Of a stretch of 17,923 nucleotides of DNA, positions 1 through 6,612 are shown piece by piece. The number at the start of each line of letters is the position of its first letter. The stretch's first letter is position 1. The translations under genes and the position numbers were made by a program. The notes beneath the pieces are model-generated. The model saw nothing but the letters and a program-made list of their open reading frames with translations, was not told the DNA's origin and did not search any database. Source of the stretch: Aquificota bacterium (GTDB lineage: Bacteria; Thermosulfidibacterota; Thermosulfidibacteria; Thermosulfidibacterales; Thermosulfidibacteraceae); NCBI GenBank assembly GCA_015494645.1, contig WGAU01000067.1:1-17923 (forward strand), written 5' to 3'.

Positions 1-1
1 A

Positions 2-361
2 TGGGAAAGAAAGGAGTGGGATACCTTGGTCTCCCCTACCCTTGAAAGAGATGAACTTATGACGGCTTTTGCCTACAAAGCGTACAGAAGTGTGGTTTTG
101 GATTGCACCGGGTTTCTTGTATTCAACTGCATGGAAAAAGGGCTGAATCCAACGAAAAGAATAGACAACCTTCTGGAGCTTCTGAAAGATAAAGAAATAC
201 GCCTTGTAATAGTGGCGAACGAAGTAGGCTTATCTTTGGTGCCACCCTCAGAGTACTCAAGAAAGTATGCGAAACTTCTTGGAAACTTGAACCAATATTT
301 AGTCAGAAAGGCAGATAAAGCGTTTCTCTCAATAGCTGGACAGCCGGTAAGGATAAAATGA
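2..361 (+). CDS. cobU: Adenosylcobinamide kinase / adenosylcobinamide-phosphate guanylyltransferase, C-terminal part
   Basis: This is the 3' end of a gene whose start lies outside the window; the open frame runs from base 2 to a TGA at 359-361. CobU phosphorylates adenosylcobinamide and then transfers GMP to it, preparing the nucleotide loop of cobalamin. The visible 119 residues match the C-terminal two thirds of the family: a W-x-x-L segment near the left edge, a central strand reading VVLDCTG, the family signature NEVGLSLVPP, a GNLNQYLVRKAD stretch and the usual end AGQPVRIK. The N-terminal P-loop and guanylylation residues are not in view. Its 3' end overlaps the convergent cbiB gene by 59 bp. 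The cobalamin genes cobT and cbiB next door support the call. The Met predicted near base 26 would be an internal TTG and not the true start. Confidence 0.88.
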   Translation, partial: WERKEWDTLVSPTLERDELMTAFAYKAYRSVVLDCTGFLVFNCMEKGLNPTKRIDNLLELLKDKEIRLVIVANEVGLSLVPPSEYSRKYAKLLGNLNQYLVRKADKAFLSIAGQPVRIK

Positions 362-1244
362 AAAGCAACACGGTAACTCTGCTCAAAACGAGGGCTCTTT
401 TTAAAATCTCCTGAGAGGGCCCGGTTCTATCCTCACCTATAGGCACCTTGAACACCCTCTCTCCAAAATAACTGTAAACACCCCCAAACCTAATCCCTAA
501 GGCACCGGCAAAGGCAGCCTCGGGATAACCTGCGTTGGGACTGCTGTGCAATCCAGCATGTTTCAAGACACATGAAACAGCCTGTCTCACATTCAACCCC
601 AAGACATATGATGCTAACACTGTAAAAAGCGCACAGAGCCTTGATGGCACAAAATTGAAAAGATCGTCCATCTTGGCAAAGACTAAGCCAAACTCTTTGT
701 ACCTTTTGTTCTTGTAGCCCACCATGGAATCTCCCGTCTCAGTAACCTTATACACAAACAACCCGGGAAGATCTCCCAAAAGATAAAATAACACAGGGCC
801 AAATAGAGCATCGGAAGTGTTCTCAGCAAGGGTTTCCACGCTGCTCCTTACAATCTCATTCTCTCCAAAGGACGACACATCTCTTGTTACCAACATTGCA
901 AGCCTTTCCTTAGCCCGATCCAAACGCCCCTTTTCCAAAAAATCTGCCACAATCTCTACTTCTTTCCAAAGCTGTCCCGCAGCCACAAAGCTGTACAGGA
1001 AGAAAAGGTGTCCCCACCAGTAATCCTTGAGAACAAACCCAACACCACCCCAGAAAACCGCAACAGATATATAGGATAAAAGGCCAGCCAGTCTCTTCCC
1101 ACGCATACCGTAAAAAAGGGCCTCCGATACCGATACGCTCTTTCCCAAAAGTCTAACGGGATGACAAGGATAATCCGGATCTTTGAATATCAAATCCAGG
1201 AAAAAGGCACCAAGGACTACAGCCAAACGCTGCTCAAAGCTCAA
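303..1244 (-). CDS. cbiB: Adenosylcobinamide-phosphate synthase (CbiB/CobD type)
   Basis: This 313-residue integral membrane protein is of normal length for CbiB. The enzyme joins aminopropanol phosphate (or aminopropanol) to adenosylcobyric acid, giving adenosylcobinamide (phosphate). Family signatures are clear: DPDYPCHPVRLLG near the N-terminus, a mid-protein stretch with SSVETLAENTSDALFGP, then TETGDSMVGYKNKRY, DDLFNFVPSRL, and SPNAGYPEAAFAGALG. Several hydrophobic segments, including residues about 55-95 and the last 30, fit membrane spans. It is the last gene of the rlmI-ribE-cobT-cbiB operon. Its ATG overlaps the cobT stop by 4 bp, which suggests translational coupling. Its own 3' end lies antisense to the last 59 bp of cobU. 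No terminator hairpin is visible after it. Confidence 0.95.
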   Translation of the reverse strand: MSFEQRLAVVLGAFFLDLIFKDPDYPCHPVRLLGKSVSVSEALFYGMRGKRLAGLLSYISVAVFWGGVGFVLKDYWWGHLFFLYSFVAAGQLWKEVEIVADFLEKGRLDRAKERLAMLVTRDVSSFGENEIVRSSVETLAENTSDALFGPVLFYLLGDLPGLFVYKVTETGDSMVGYKNKRYKEFGLVFAKMDDLFNFVPSRLCALFTVLASYVLGLNVRQAVSCVLKHAGLHSSPNAGYPEAAFAGALGIRFGGVYSYFGERVFKVPIGEDRTGPSQEILKRALVLSRVTVLLFILSLPAVQLLRETLYLPF

Positions 1245-2305
1245 ACCTCCTCTCCCTTATCCACCCCGGCAGAATCAAAGGTGGCCATCTCATGGAGTAT
1301 CTTTTCCCCCAAATGCACAAGCCACATGCCCAAAACAGCGCCGGTACCTTCCCCAAGGCGCATACCGAGATCCAGAAGGGGCCTTGCTTTAAGATACCCA
1401 AGGGCTACCTCATGCCCGAAGGCCTCCGATTTGTGGGCAAAGATCAGATACTCCCTGATTTCTCTCTTAAGGGTACATGCCAAAATCGCTGATGCAGTGG
1501 ATATAAAGCCGTCCACCACCACCGGAACCTTGTAATAGGCCCCTGCCAACATGACTCCCATCATTCCCGCTATCTCAAAACCACCAACCTTACTCAGAAC
1601 ATCAATAGGATCTTCAGGATTGGGTTTGTTTACCTCAATGGCCCGTTTGACCACCTCTATCTTCCTTTTAAGGGCCTCATCATCTATACCCGTTCCTCTG
1701 CCGGTAACCTCCTCAACGGGCTTCCCTGTCATCACAGCATAGATGGCACTTGAAGGAGTAGTGTTGCCTATGCCCATCTCCCCTACTGCAAAGAGGTTGT
1801 ACCCCCCGTCCAAAGCCTCCTTAGCCAAGTCAAAACCCACCTTCACAGCCTCAAGGGCCTGATCCCTGGTCATCGCAGGCCCCTTGCAGATGTTGTTAGT
1901 TCCCCTTGCCACCTTCCTCAGCACAAGTCCTTTATCTGCAAGATGGGAAAGATCCGCATCCACCCCTATATCAACAACCTTCACATCCGCCCCAGCAAAC
2001 CTTGAGATCACATTTATACCAGCTCCTCCATTGAGAAAATTCATAACCATTTGATAGGTTACATCCTTCGGAAAGGCGCTTACTCCTTCTTCCACAACTC
2101 CATGATCCGAGGCAAAGACAAACACCACCTTGCCCTTAACCCTCTCATCCAGATTTCCCCTTATGGCAACAAATCTCTTTCCCAGTTCTTCAAGCCTTCC
2201 AAGGCTTCCCTTGGGCTTTGTGAGGTTGTCAAGTCTCTCCTGAGCCTCTTTCTCAAGCTCCCTTGAGACTGGCTCAATCCCTGCCAAAACCTCATCTATC
2301 CACAT
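1241..2305 (-). CDS. cobT: Nicotinate-nucleotide--dimethylbenzimidazole phosphoribosyltransferase
   Basis: CobT makes alpha-ribazole phosphate, the activated lower ligand of cobalamin, from nicotinate mononucleotide and a benzimidazole base. The 354-residue length is typical. Visible motifs are KPKGSLGRLEELG (31-43), ASDHGVVEEGVSAFP (65-79), GGAGIN (93-98), GEMGIGNTTPSSA (175-187), TGRGTGID (201-208), VVVDGFISTASA (262-273) and SEAFGHEVAL (293-302). Near the C-terminus is RLGEGTGA, whose Glu319 matches the family's catalytic base. It lies 2 bp after ribE and overlaps cbiB by 4 bp, in the same operon. The product would feed the nucleotide-loop pathway with CobU and an unseen CobS. The lower-ligand base it really uses cannot be told from the sequence. 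Confidence 0.96.
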   Translation of the reverse strand: MWIDEVLAGIEPVSRELEKEAQERLDNLTKPKGSLGRLEELGKRFVAIRGNLDERVKGKVVFVFASDHGVVEEGVSAFPKDVTYQMVMNFLNGGAGINVISRFAGADVKVVDIGVDADLSHLADKGLVLRKVARGTNNICKGPAMTRDQALEAVKVGFDLAKEALDGGYNLFAVGEMGIGNTTPSSAIYAVMTGKPVEEVTGRGTGIDDEALKRKIEVVKRAIEVNKPNPEDPIDVLSKVGGFEIAGMMGVMLAGAYYKVPVVVDGFISTASAILACTLKREIREYLIFAHKSEAFGHEVALGYLKARPLLDLGMRLGEGTGAVLGMWLVHLGEKILHEMATFDSAGVDKGEEV

Positions 2306-2307
2306 AC

Positions 2308-2934
2308 CTACCCCCTGAGAAACTCAATGTATACAGACTCAGAAGATCCCCCTCCCATGAGGGTTTCCACATACCTTGCAATAACATCCACTTCAATATT
2401 CACCAGATCACCCACCCGTTTTCCTTTTAAGTTAGTATGCTGATAGGTGTGTGGTATTACAGCTATTTCAACAAAGCTTCGTTCTTTTTTTGCCACCGTC
2501 AGACTTATTCCATCAACAGCAATGGATCCCTTAACAGCAACGTACTTTGATAGGTGCTGAGGAATCCTCAACCCCACCCTGTAAAACTCTCCCTCCCTAT
2601 TTAGAAAGGCAAGCTCCCCCACTCCATCAACATGTCCCAAGACAATGTGTCCTCCCAACCTGTCCATAAGCCTCAAGGCCCTTTCAAGATTCAACGGTTC
2701 ACCCTTTCTCAATCTACCCAAGGCGGTTTTTTGCATGGTCTCTCGGGAAACATCAAAAACGAGACTTCCCTCATCAAAGCCCACAAGAGTCAAACAGGCA
2801 CCGTTAACCGCTATACTCTCCCCCTCTTCCAAATCTTCCCATCCATGAACCACATCCACCTTCAACTCGTAGCCTCCCGATTTGGGAGAGAGATAAGAAA
2901 AAGAACCGACCCTCTGAATTATTCCTGTGAACAA
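2308..2934 (-). CDS. ribE: Riboflavin synthase, alpha subunit
   Basis: Riboflavin synthase dismutates two molecules of 6,7-dimethyl-8-ribityllumazine to riboflavin, the last step of the pathway, in the cytoplasm. The 208-residue protein starts with the family hallmark MFTGIIQRVG. It has the expected two internally similar lumazine-binding barrels: the first has ESIAVNGACLTL (39-50) and the second GSIAVDGISLTV (136-147). The linker GGHIVLGHVDGVGEL (94-108) and the VSRET segment (62-66) are also typical. The ending after residue 192, rich in Gly and Ser, is the poorly conserved tail. It follows the rlmI-like gene by 1 bp and precedes cobT by 2 bp, so it is surely co-transcribed with them. No FMN riboswitch is visible ahead of the operon. 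Confidence 0.96.
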   Translation of the reverse strand: MFTGIIQRVGSFSYLSPKSGGYELKVDVVHGWEDLEEGESIAVNGACLTLVGFDEGSLVFDVSRETMQKTALGRLRKGEPLNLERALRLMDRLGGHIVLGHVDGVGELAFLNREGEFYRVGLRIPQHLSKYVAVKGSIAVDGISLTVAKKERSFVEIAVIPHTYQHTNLKGKRVGDLVNIEVDVIARYVETLMGGGSSESVYIEFLRG

Positions 2935-2935
2935 C

Positions 2936-4120
2936 CTAATGGACCTCCATGATCAAAAGCTTAAGATACAGGGATTCTGGCATGACAGGGACCACAGGAT
3001 GGTCAGGTGCCTGAAAGGCTATGTGGGTTATCTTGGCCTTTCTACCTGTGTCTCTGAGGGCATCCTGAAGGACCCCCATAAAAAGCTCCAAAGTAACGTG
3101 GTGAGAACATGAGGCAGTAACCAGTATCCCTCCAGACTTTACAAGCTTCAATGCGTTTACATTAATATCTTTGTAGCCTTTTAGCGCGTTTTGTAAGGTC
3201 CTTTTGGACTTGGTAAAAGAAGGTGGATCAAGCACCACAAGGTCAAACTCCCTACCCCTTTTCACCAAGGTCCTCAGCTCATCAAAGACGTTACCCTTAA
3301 CGAAGAAAATTTTTTCTTCCACCCCGTTCAGCTTTGCATTTTCAACCCCAAGCTCCAACATCTTTTCAGAAATATCTATGGCCAAGACCTCCTCGGCACC
3401 TGCAGAGGCACAGTAAACGGCAAAGCCCCCTGTATTGCAGAAACAATCCAAAACCTTCGCTCCCGATGCAAACCTTGCAACCAAAGCTCTATTGTCCCTT
3501 TGATCAAGGTAATGACCGGTCTTGTGACCGTGAAAAACATCCACCCAGAACTTCAACTCGTTTTCCTCTATCTTCACCCTACCCTTTTCAAGCCATTTGG
3601 ACCCGTAGTAAACCTCCGCTTTTCCCGTCTCCAAGCCTTCAAGATGCCTACCGGGGGCATCTTTACGCTCCACCAACGCCCTTGGAGAAAGAAACTCCCT
3701 AATTGCCTCAACCACTTTGTCCTTCACCCTCTCCACGCCTAAGGTCAGCACCTGAAAGACCACCACTCCTGAATACCAGTCCACTATCAGGCCGGGAAGA
3801 CCATCCGCCTCACTGAACAAAACCCTAAAAGCAGAAGAATTTATGTTCAGCTTGTCCCTCAATAACATGGCCTCTTCTAAGCGTTTCAAAACAAGATCCT
3901 TATTCAAAGGCTCTTCCTTACGGGAGTAGACCCTCGCAGCTATAGCTGAGTCAGGATTGAAGTAGGCCACGCCTAAAAAGGCACCGGAGGGGGAATAAAC
4001 TGGAAGCTCCCCCCCTTTTTCTACACTTCCATCAACCTTTTGAATCCACTCCCTGTGTATCCAAGGGTATCCGTCCTTGATCCTTCTTACGTATTTGCGC
4101 TTCAAAATAAGCTTAGCCAT
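2936..4120 (-). CDS. rlmI: Class I rRNA large-subunit methyltransferase, RlmI-like (23S rRNA m5C)
   Basis: The 394-residue protein matches the RlmI/YccW group of cytosine-C5 RNA methyltransferases, which modify 23S rRNA using SAM. An N-terminal PUA-like domain (about 1-70) begins with LILKRKYVRRIKDGYPWIH. A central domain contains LFSEADGLPGLIVDWY (101-116). The C-terminal Rossmann domain has the SAM motif VLDCFCNTGGF (223-233), the acidic AIDIS (247-251), DPPSF (298-302), and TASCSHH (335-341), where Cys338 is the likely catalytic nucleophile. It is the first gene of the operon with ribE, cobT and cbiB. The start is the only good ATG, with a weak ribosome site. The exact rRNA position methylated is inferred from the family; a related C5-methyltransferase specificity is possible. 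Confidence 0.88.
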   Translation of the reverse strand: MAKLILKRKYVRRIKDGYPWIHREWIQKVDGSVEKGGELPVYSPSGAFLGVAYFNPDSAIAARVYSRKEEPLNKDLVLKRLEEAMLLRDKLNINSSAFRVLFSEADGLPGLIVDWYSGVVVFQVLTLGVERVKDKVVEAIREFLSPRALVERKDAPGRHLEGLETGKAEVYYGSKWLEKGRVKIEENELKFWVDVFHGHKTGHYLDQRDNRALVARFASGAKVLDCFCNTGGFAVYCASAGAEEVLAIDISEKMLELGVENAKLNGVEEKIFFVKGNVFDELRTLVKRGREFDLVVLDPPSFTKSKRTLQNALKGYKDINVNALKLVKSGGILVTASCSHHVTLELFMGVLQDALRDTGRKAKITHIAFQAPDHPVVPVMPESLYLKLLIMEVH

Positions 4121-4146
4121 GGCCTATTCCGAGAGAGACAACACGC

Positions 4147-4174
4147 TTGACACCCCAATTGAACAAGTTATACT
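4147..4174 (+). promoter_or_regulatory. Sigma70-type promoter for tRNA-Arg and mreBCD
   Basis: A perfect -35 box TTGACA (4147-4152) is followed after 16 bp by TATACT (4169-4174), 5 of 6 to the -10 consensus. Transcription should start near 4181, about a dozen bases ahead of the tRNA. Since no terminator separates the tRNA from mreB, this is also the best visible promoter for the mre genes. Confidence 0.8.
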
Positions 4175-4185
4175 TTCAAAGTCAA
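4158..4185 (-). promoter_or_regulatory. Possible promoter of the rlmI-ribE-cobT-cbiB operon
   Basis: On the minus strand there is TTGACT (4185-4180), a 16-bp spacer and TTCAAT (4163-4158). These match the sigma70 consensus at 5 of 6 and 4 of 6 positions. The start of transcription would fall near 4151, about 30 bp before the rlmI ATG. It overlaps the opposite promoter for the tRNA. This is a plausible reading and not a certain one. Confidence 0.4.
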
Positions 4186-4192
4186 GATACAA

Positions 4193-4266
4193 GCCCCCGT
4201 AGCTCAGCTGGATAGAGCGACGGCCTCCGGAGCCGTAGGTCGGGTGTTCAAGTCACCCCGGGGGCA
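4193..4266 (+). tRNA. tRNA-Arg (anticodon CCG)
   Basis: The cloverleaf folds completely. The acceptor stem is 4193-4199 with 4259-4265, and the D stem GCTC/GAGC is 4202-4205 with 4215-4218. The anticodon stem ACGGC/GCCGT is 4220-4224 with 4232-4236, around the loop CTCCGGA. There is a 5-base variable loop, and the T stem GGGTG/CACCC is 4242-4246 with 4254-4258 around TTCAAGT. The anticodon at 4227-4229 is CCG, reading the CGG arginine codon. The discriminator is A4266. The next bases are TCC, so CCA is not encoded and must be added after transcription. The gene lies 26 bp ahead of mreB, behind a strong promoter. Confidence 0.96.
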
Positions 4267-4292
4267 TCCACGCCAACTCCTAAGGAGGAAGC

Positions 4293-5318
4293 ATGTTTGA
4301 TAAAATATTGGGCCTTTTTTCCAAGGATCTTGCTATAGATCTTGGAACGGCAAACACGCTGGTTTATGTAAGAGGTAGAGGAATAGTCCTAAGAGAACCA
4401 TCTGTAGTTGCTATTGACAAAGAAAAGAACACCATACTTGCTGTAGGTGAAGAAGCCAAGAGGATGCTTGGGAAAACCCCTGGAAACATAGTGTCCATAA
4501 GGCCGTTGAGGGACGGGGTCATAACGGACTTTGAAGTAACAGAAGCAATGCTATCCCACTTTATAAAAAAGGTTCACAACCGCAAAAGCTTCGTGAGACC
4601 AAGAATAGTGGTTGCCATTCCCTCAGGCATCACTCAGGTAGAAAAAAAGGCCGTGATAGATTCGGCTCTCTCCGCCGGAGCCAGAGAGGTTTACCTCATA
4701 GAACAGCCCATGGCCGCTGCCATAGGAGCTGGACTCCCAGTTCAGGAACCGGTAGGCAACATGATAGTAGACATAGGAGGCGGAACCACCGAGATAGCCA
4801 TAATCTCCCTATCGGGCATTGTTTACAGCCACTCCTTAAGGGTTGCAGGAGACGAAATTGACGAGGCCATAGTTCAGCACATAAAGAAAAAGCATAACTT
4901 GGTCATAGGGGAGAAAACCGCGGAGAGAATAAAGATTGAGATTGCATCAGCCCATCCAGATGCAGACAAGGAAGGGTACTTTGAAGTAAAAGGCAGGGAC
5001 CTTACCGAAGGCATCCCATCTACGGTGAAAGTAACTTCCGGAGAAATAAGGGAGGCAATATCGGAAACTGTATCCAAGATTGTGGTCGCGGTAAAGGAAG
5101 CCCTTGAGAAGGCACCACCTGAACTATCCGCAGACCTTGCCGAAAGAGGCATTGTCCTTGCAGGAGGCGGTGCCCTCCTTCCTGGACTGGACAAGCTTAT
5201 AGCGGAGAAAACCCATCTTCCGGTCATAATAGCCGAAGATCCCCTCACTTGTGTGGTGGAGGGAACAGGAAAGGTCCTTGAGCACCTATCCTTGCTCAAG
5301 AGGATTTCTGTGGCTTGA
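4293..5318 (+). CDS. mreB: Rod-shape-determining actin homologue MreB
   Basis: MreB forms membrane-bound actin-like filaments that direct lateral cell-wall synthesis. The 341-residue length is standard. ATP-binding motifs of the actin fold are all present: DLGTANT (16-22), EQPMAAAIGAGLPV (137-150), DIGGGTTEIA (160-169) and LAGGGALLPGLD (289-300). The N-terminal MFDKILGLFSKD is amphipathic and fits the known membrane-binding mode. The start is fixed by a strong ribosome site AAGGAGG at 4282-4288. It lies 26 bp after tRNA-Arg with no terminator between, so the two probably share a transcript. Its TGA overlaps the TTG start of mreC. Confidence 0.98.
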   Translation: MFDKILGLFSKDLAIDLGTANTLVYVRGRGIVLREPSVVAIDKEKNTILAVGEEAKRMLGKTPGNIVSIRPLRDGVITDFEVTEAMLSHFIKKVHNRKSFVRPRIVVAIPSGITQVEKKAVIDSALSAGAREVYLIEQPMAAAIGAGLPVQEPVGNMIVDIGGGTTEIAIISLSGIVYSHSLRVAGDEIDEAIVQHIKKKHNLVIGEKTAERIKIEIASAHPDADKEGYFEVKGRDLTEGIPSTVKVTSGEIREAISETVSKIVVAVKEALEKAPPELSADLAERGIVLAGGGALLPGLDKLIAEKTHLPVIIAEDPLTCVVEGTGKVLEHLSLLKRISVA

Positions 5319-6130
5319 AAAGGGAAACCGCCACCTTCATAGTGCTCATTCTACTAAACTTTGCTTTGGTAACTTTTAAGATACAAATAAAAAGTTTTAC
5401 TGAACTACCTGAGACTCTATCTTCCCATGTTATCTCTCTCTTTCAGAACGTTCAAATGGAAGGGAAAAAAACCATCCACTCCATCGTTGAAGCAGGCAGG
5501 ATCTTAGAAGAAAACAGAAAACTCAAGCAAGAAATACTTGAGCTTAAAAATAGATTAGCCCTCATGCACCACATAGAGGCAGAAAACATCAAGTTGAAGA
5601 AGCTTTTAGGGATAAAAAGATACGTCAAAAGAAAAACCATCCCTGCAATGGTGGTAGGATGGACGGGAGATTACTGGCAGCACCGGTTCATCCTCAACAA
5701 GGGAAGAATAAACGGCGTTCAAGAAGGTATGGCAGTTGTGGGTGCCAATGGAATCGTCGGTCAGGTAAGGAAAGTCTACAAAAACCACTGCATAGCCATA
5801 AGCAATATAGATCCTGAGTTTTCTGTGCATGTGGAGGACTACAGATCAAAGATCAGAGGGATGGCCCGGGGAAACGGCAAAAGACTCACCGTTGACTATG
5901 TACCACCGAGTATGGATGTGAAGGTGGGCGATCTGTTAGTATCCACCGGAATAGACGGGATTTTTCCAGGCGGGTTATATGTTGGACGGGTAATCAGGGT
6001 TACCAAGAGCCTTGAGGAAAAGTTTCTTGATATTGAAGCAGTTCCAACAGACAGAGTTGAGAACAACAGATTTGTTCTAATCGTGGGAGAAAAGCAGGTT
6101 GCCCAAAAAAAAGCTAAAAAAAGAAGATAA
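5315..6130 (+). CDS. mreC: Rod-shape-determining protein MreC
   Basis: MreC is a periplasmic scaffold that links the MreB filament to the wall-synthesis enzymes of the elongasome. The 271 residues show the standard layout: a short cytoplasmic end, one membrane segment (about 7-24), a charged coiled coil (about 55-97), and the beta-rich MreC domain (about 107-258). The beta domain has the recognisable NKGRINGVQEGMAVV, GIVGQVRKV and STGIDGIFPGGLYVGRV. The tail is very basic (KKAKKRR). The start is a TTG in a TTGA overlap with the mreB stop, which points to coupled translation. A later start would cut off the membrane anchor, so TTG is preferred. Confidence 0.95.
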   Translation: MKRETATFIVLILLNFALVTFKIQIKSFTELPETLSSHVISLFQNVQMEGKKTIHSIVEAGRILEENRKLKQEILELKNRLALMHHIEAENIKLKKLLGIKRYVKRKTIPAMVVGWTGDYWQHRFILNKGRINGVQEGMAVVGANGIVGQVRKVYKNHCIAISNIDPEFSVHVEDYRSKIRGMARGNGKRLTVDYVPPSMDVKVGDLLVSTGIDGIFPGGLYVGRVIRVTKSLEEKFLDIEAVPTDRVENNRFVLIVGEKQVAQKKAKKRR

Positions 6131-6599
6131 AACCCAATGGCAAATAGCGGCTATCTTTTTATTTTTCCTGCTTCTTAGGGTATTTGTACTCTTTTTCTAT
6201 AACCATCCCACCAGCAGGTATCTGGATATCATGAGTGTCTTTGTGGTATTCACCATCGCAAGAATGAAATTATCAGGAGTCTCCCTCCTATTTTGGTCGT
6301 GGGCAGCCGGTTTAGTCGAGGACCTTTTCAGCGGAGGAATACTCGGAATAAACGCCATCTCAAAGATCGCCATAGCCGAATTTGCAAATGTAATGGGCAG
6401 AAAGATAGAGATAGGCAACATAGCCTTCCAGATACCATCTGCTATGCTCCTTTTCGCTATAGATGTGCTTATAAAGCACCTTATCATAACAGCCGTTACA
6501 GGAAATGTGTTGTCTGAACAGTTCTTGTGGACTATTATGACCATCAAAGTTTCCGCCAGTACCATGGCTTTCCTTTTGGTTTGTGCAGTTTTTAGGTAA
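6099..6599 (+). CDS. mreD: MreD-like rod-shape-determining membrane protein
   Basis: This small hydrophobic protein of 166 residues has about five predicted membrane segments (roughly 14-34, 43-57, 60-76, 107-133 and 145-165). MreD is the third core partner of MreB and MreC in the elongasome. Sequence conservation in MreD is low; the segment GLVEDLFSGGILGINAIS (71-88) fits the family pattern, and the position after mreC is decisive. The start is a TTG at 6099, inside the end of mreC (32-bp overlap), with GGAGA 8 bp ahead. The nearby ATG at 6137 is in another frame. The very basic N-terminal MPKKKLKK would hold that end in the cytoplasm. The gene order gives most of the confidence. Confidence 0.85.
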   Translation: MPKKKLKKEDKTQWQIAAIFLFFLLLRVFVLFFYNHPTSRYLDIMSVFVVFTIARMKLSGVSLLFWSWAAGLVEDLFSGGILGINAISKIAIAEFANVMGRKIEIGNIAFQIPSAMLLFAIDVLIKHLIITAVTGNVLSEQFLWTIMTIKVSASTMAFLLVCAVFR

Positions 6600-6600
6600 A

Positions 6601-6607
6601 AAGGAGG
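6601..6607 (+). promoter_or_regulatory. Ribosome binding site that sets the glycosyltransferase start
   Basis: AAGGAGG sits 5 bp before the GTG at 6613. The frame is open further up, to a GTG at 6583, but that start would lie ahead of this strong site and inside mreD. The start at 6613 is therefore chosen. Confidence 0.75.
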
Positions 6608-6612
6608 TAGCT

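Noticed and set aside
2936..4120. A cobalamin or FMN riboswitch ahead of the rlmI-ribE-cobT-cbiB operon
   Set aside because: The space ahead of rlmI is only about 70 bp, is filled by the two promoters, and has no B12-box or FMN-element motifs; ribE and cobT have no leader of their own.
4874..5299. A 141-codon open frame on the minus strand inside mreB
   Set aside because: It is antisense to highly conserved mreB motifs and its Ser/Pro-rich product resembles no protein family; it is a shadow frame.
6583..6612. Upstream GTG start for the glycosyltransferase
   Set aside because: It precedes the strong ribosome site at 6601-6607, lies inside mreD and would add ten residues with no family similarity; the GTG at 6613 is preferred.
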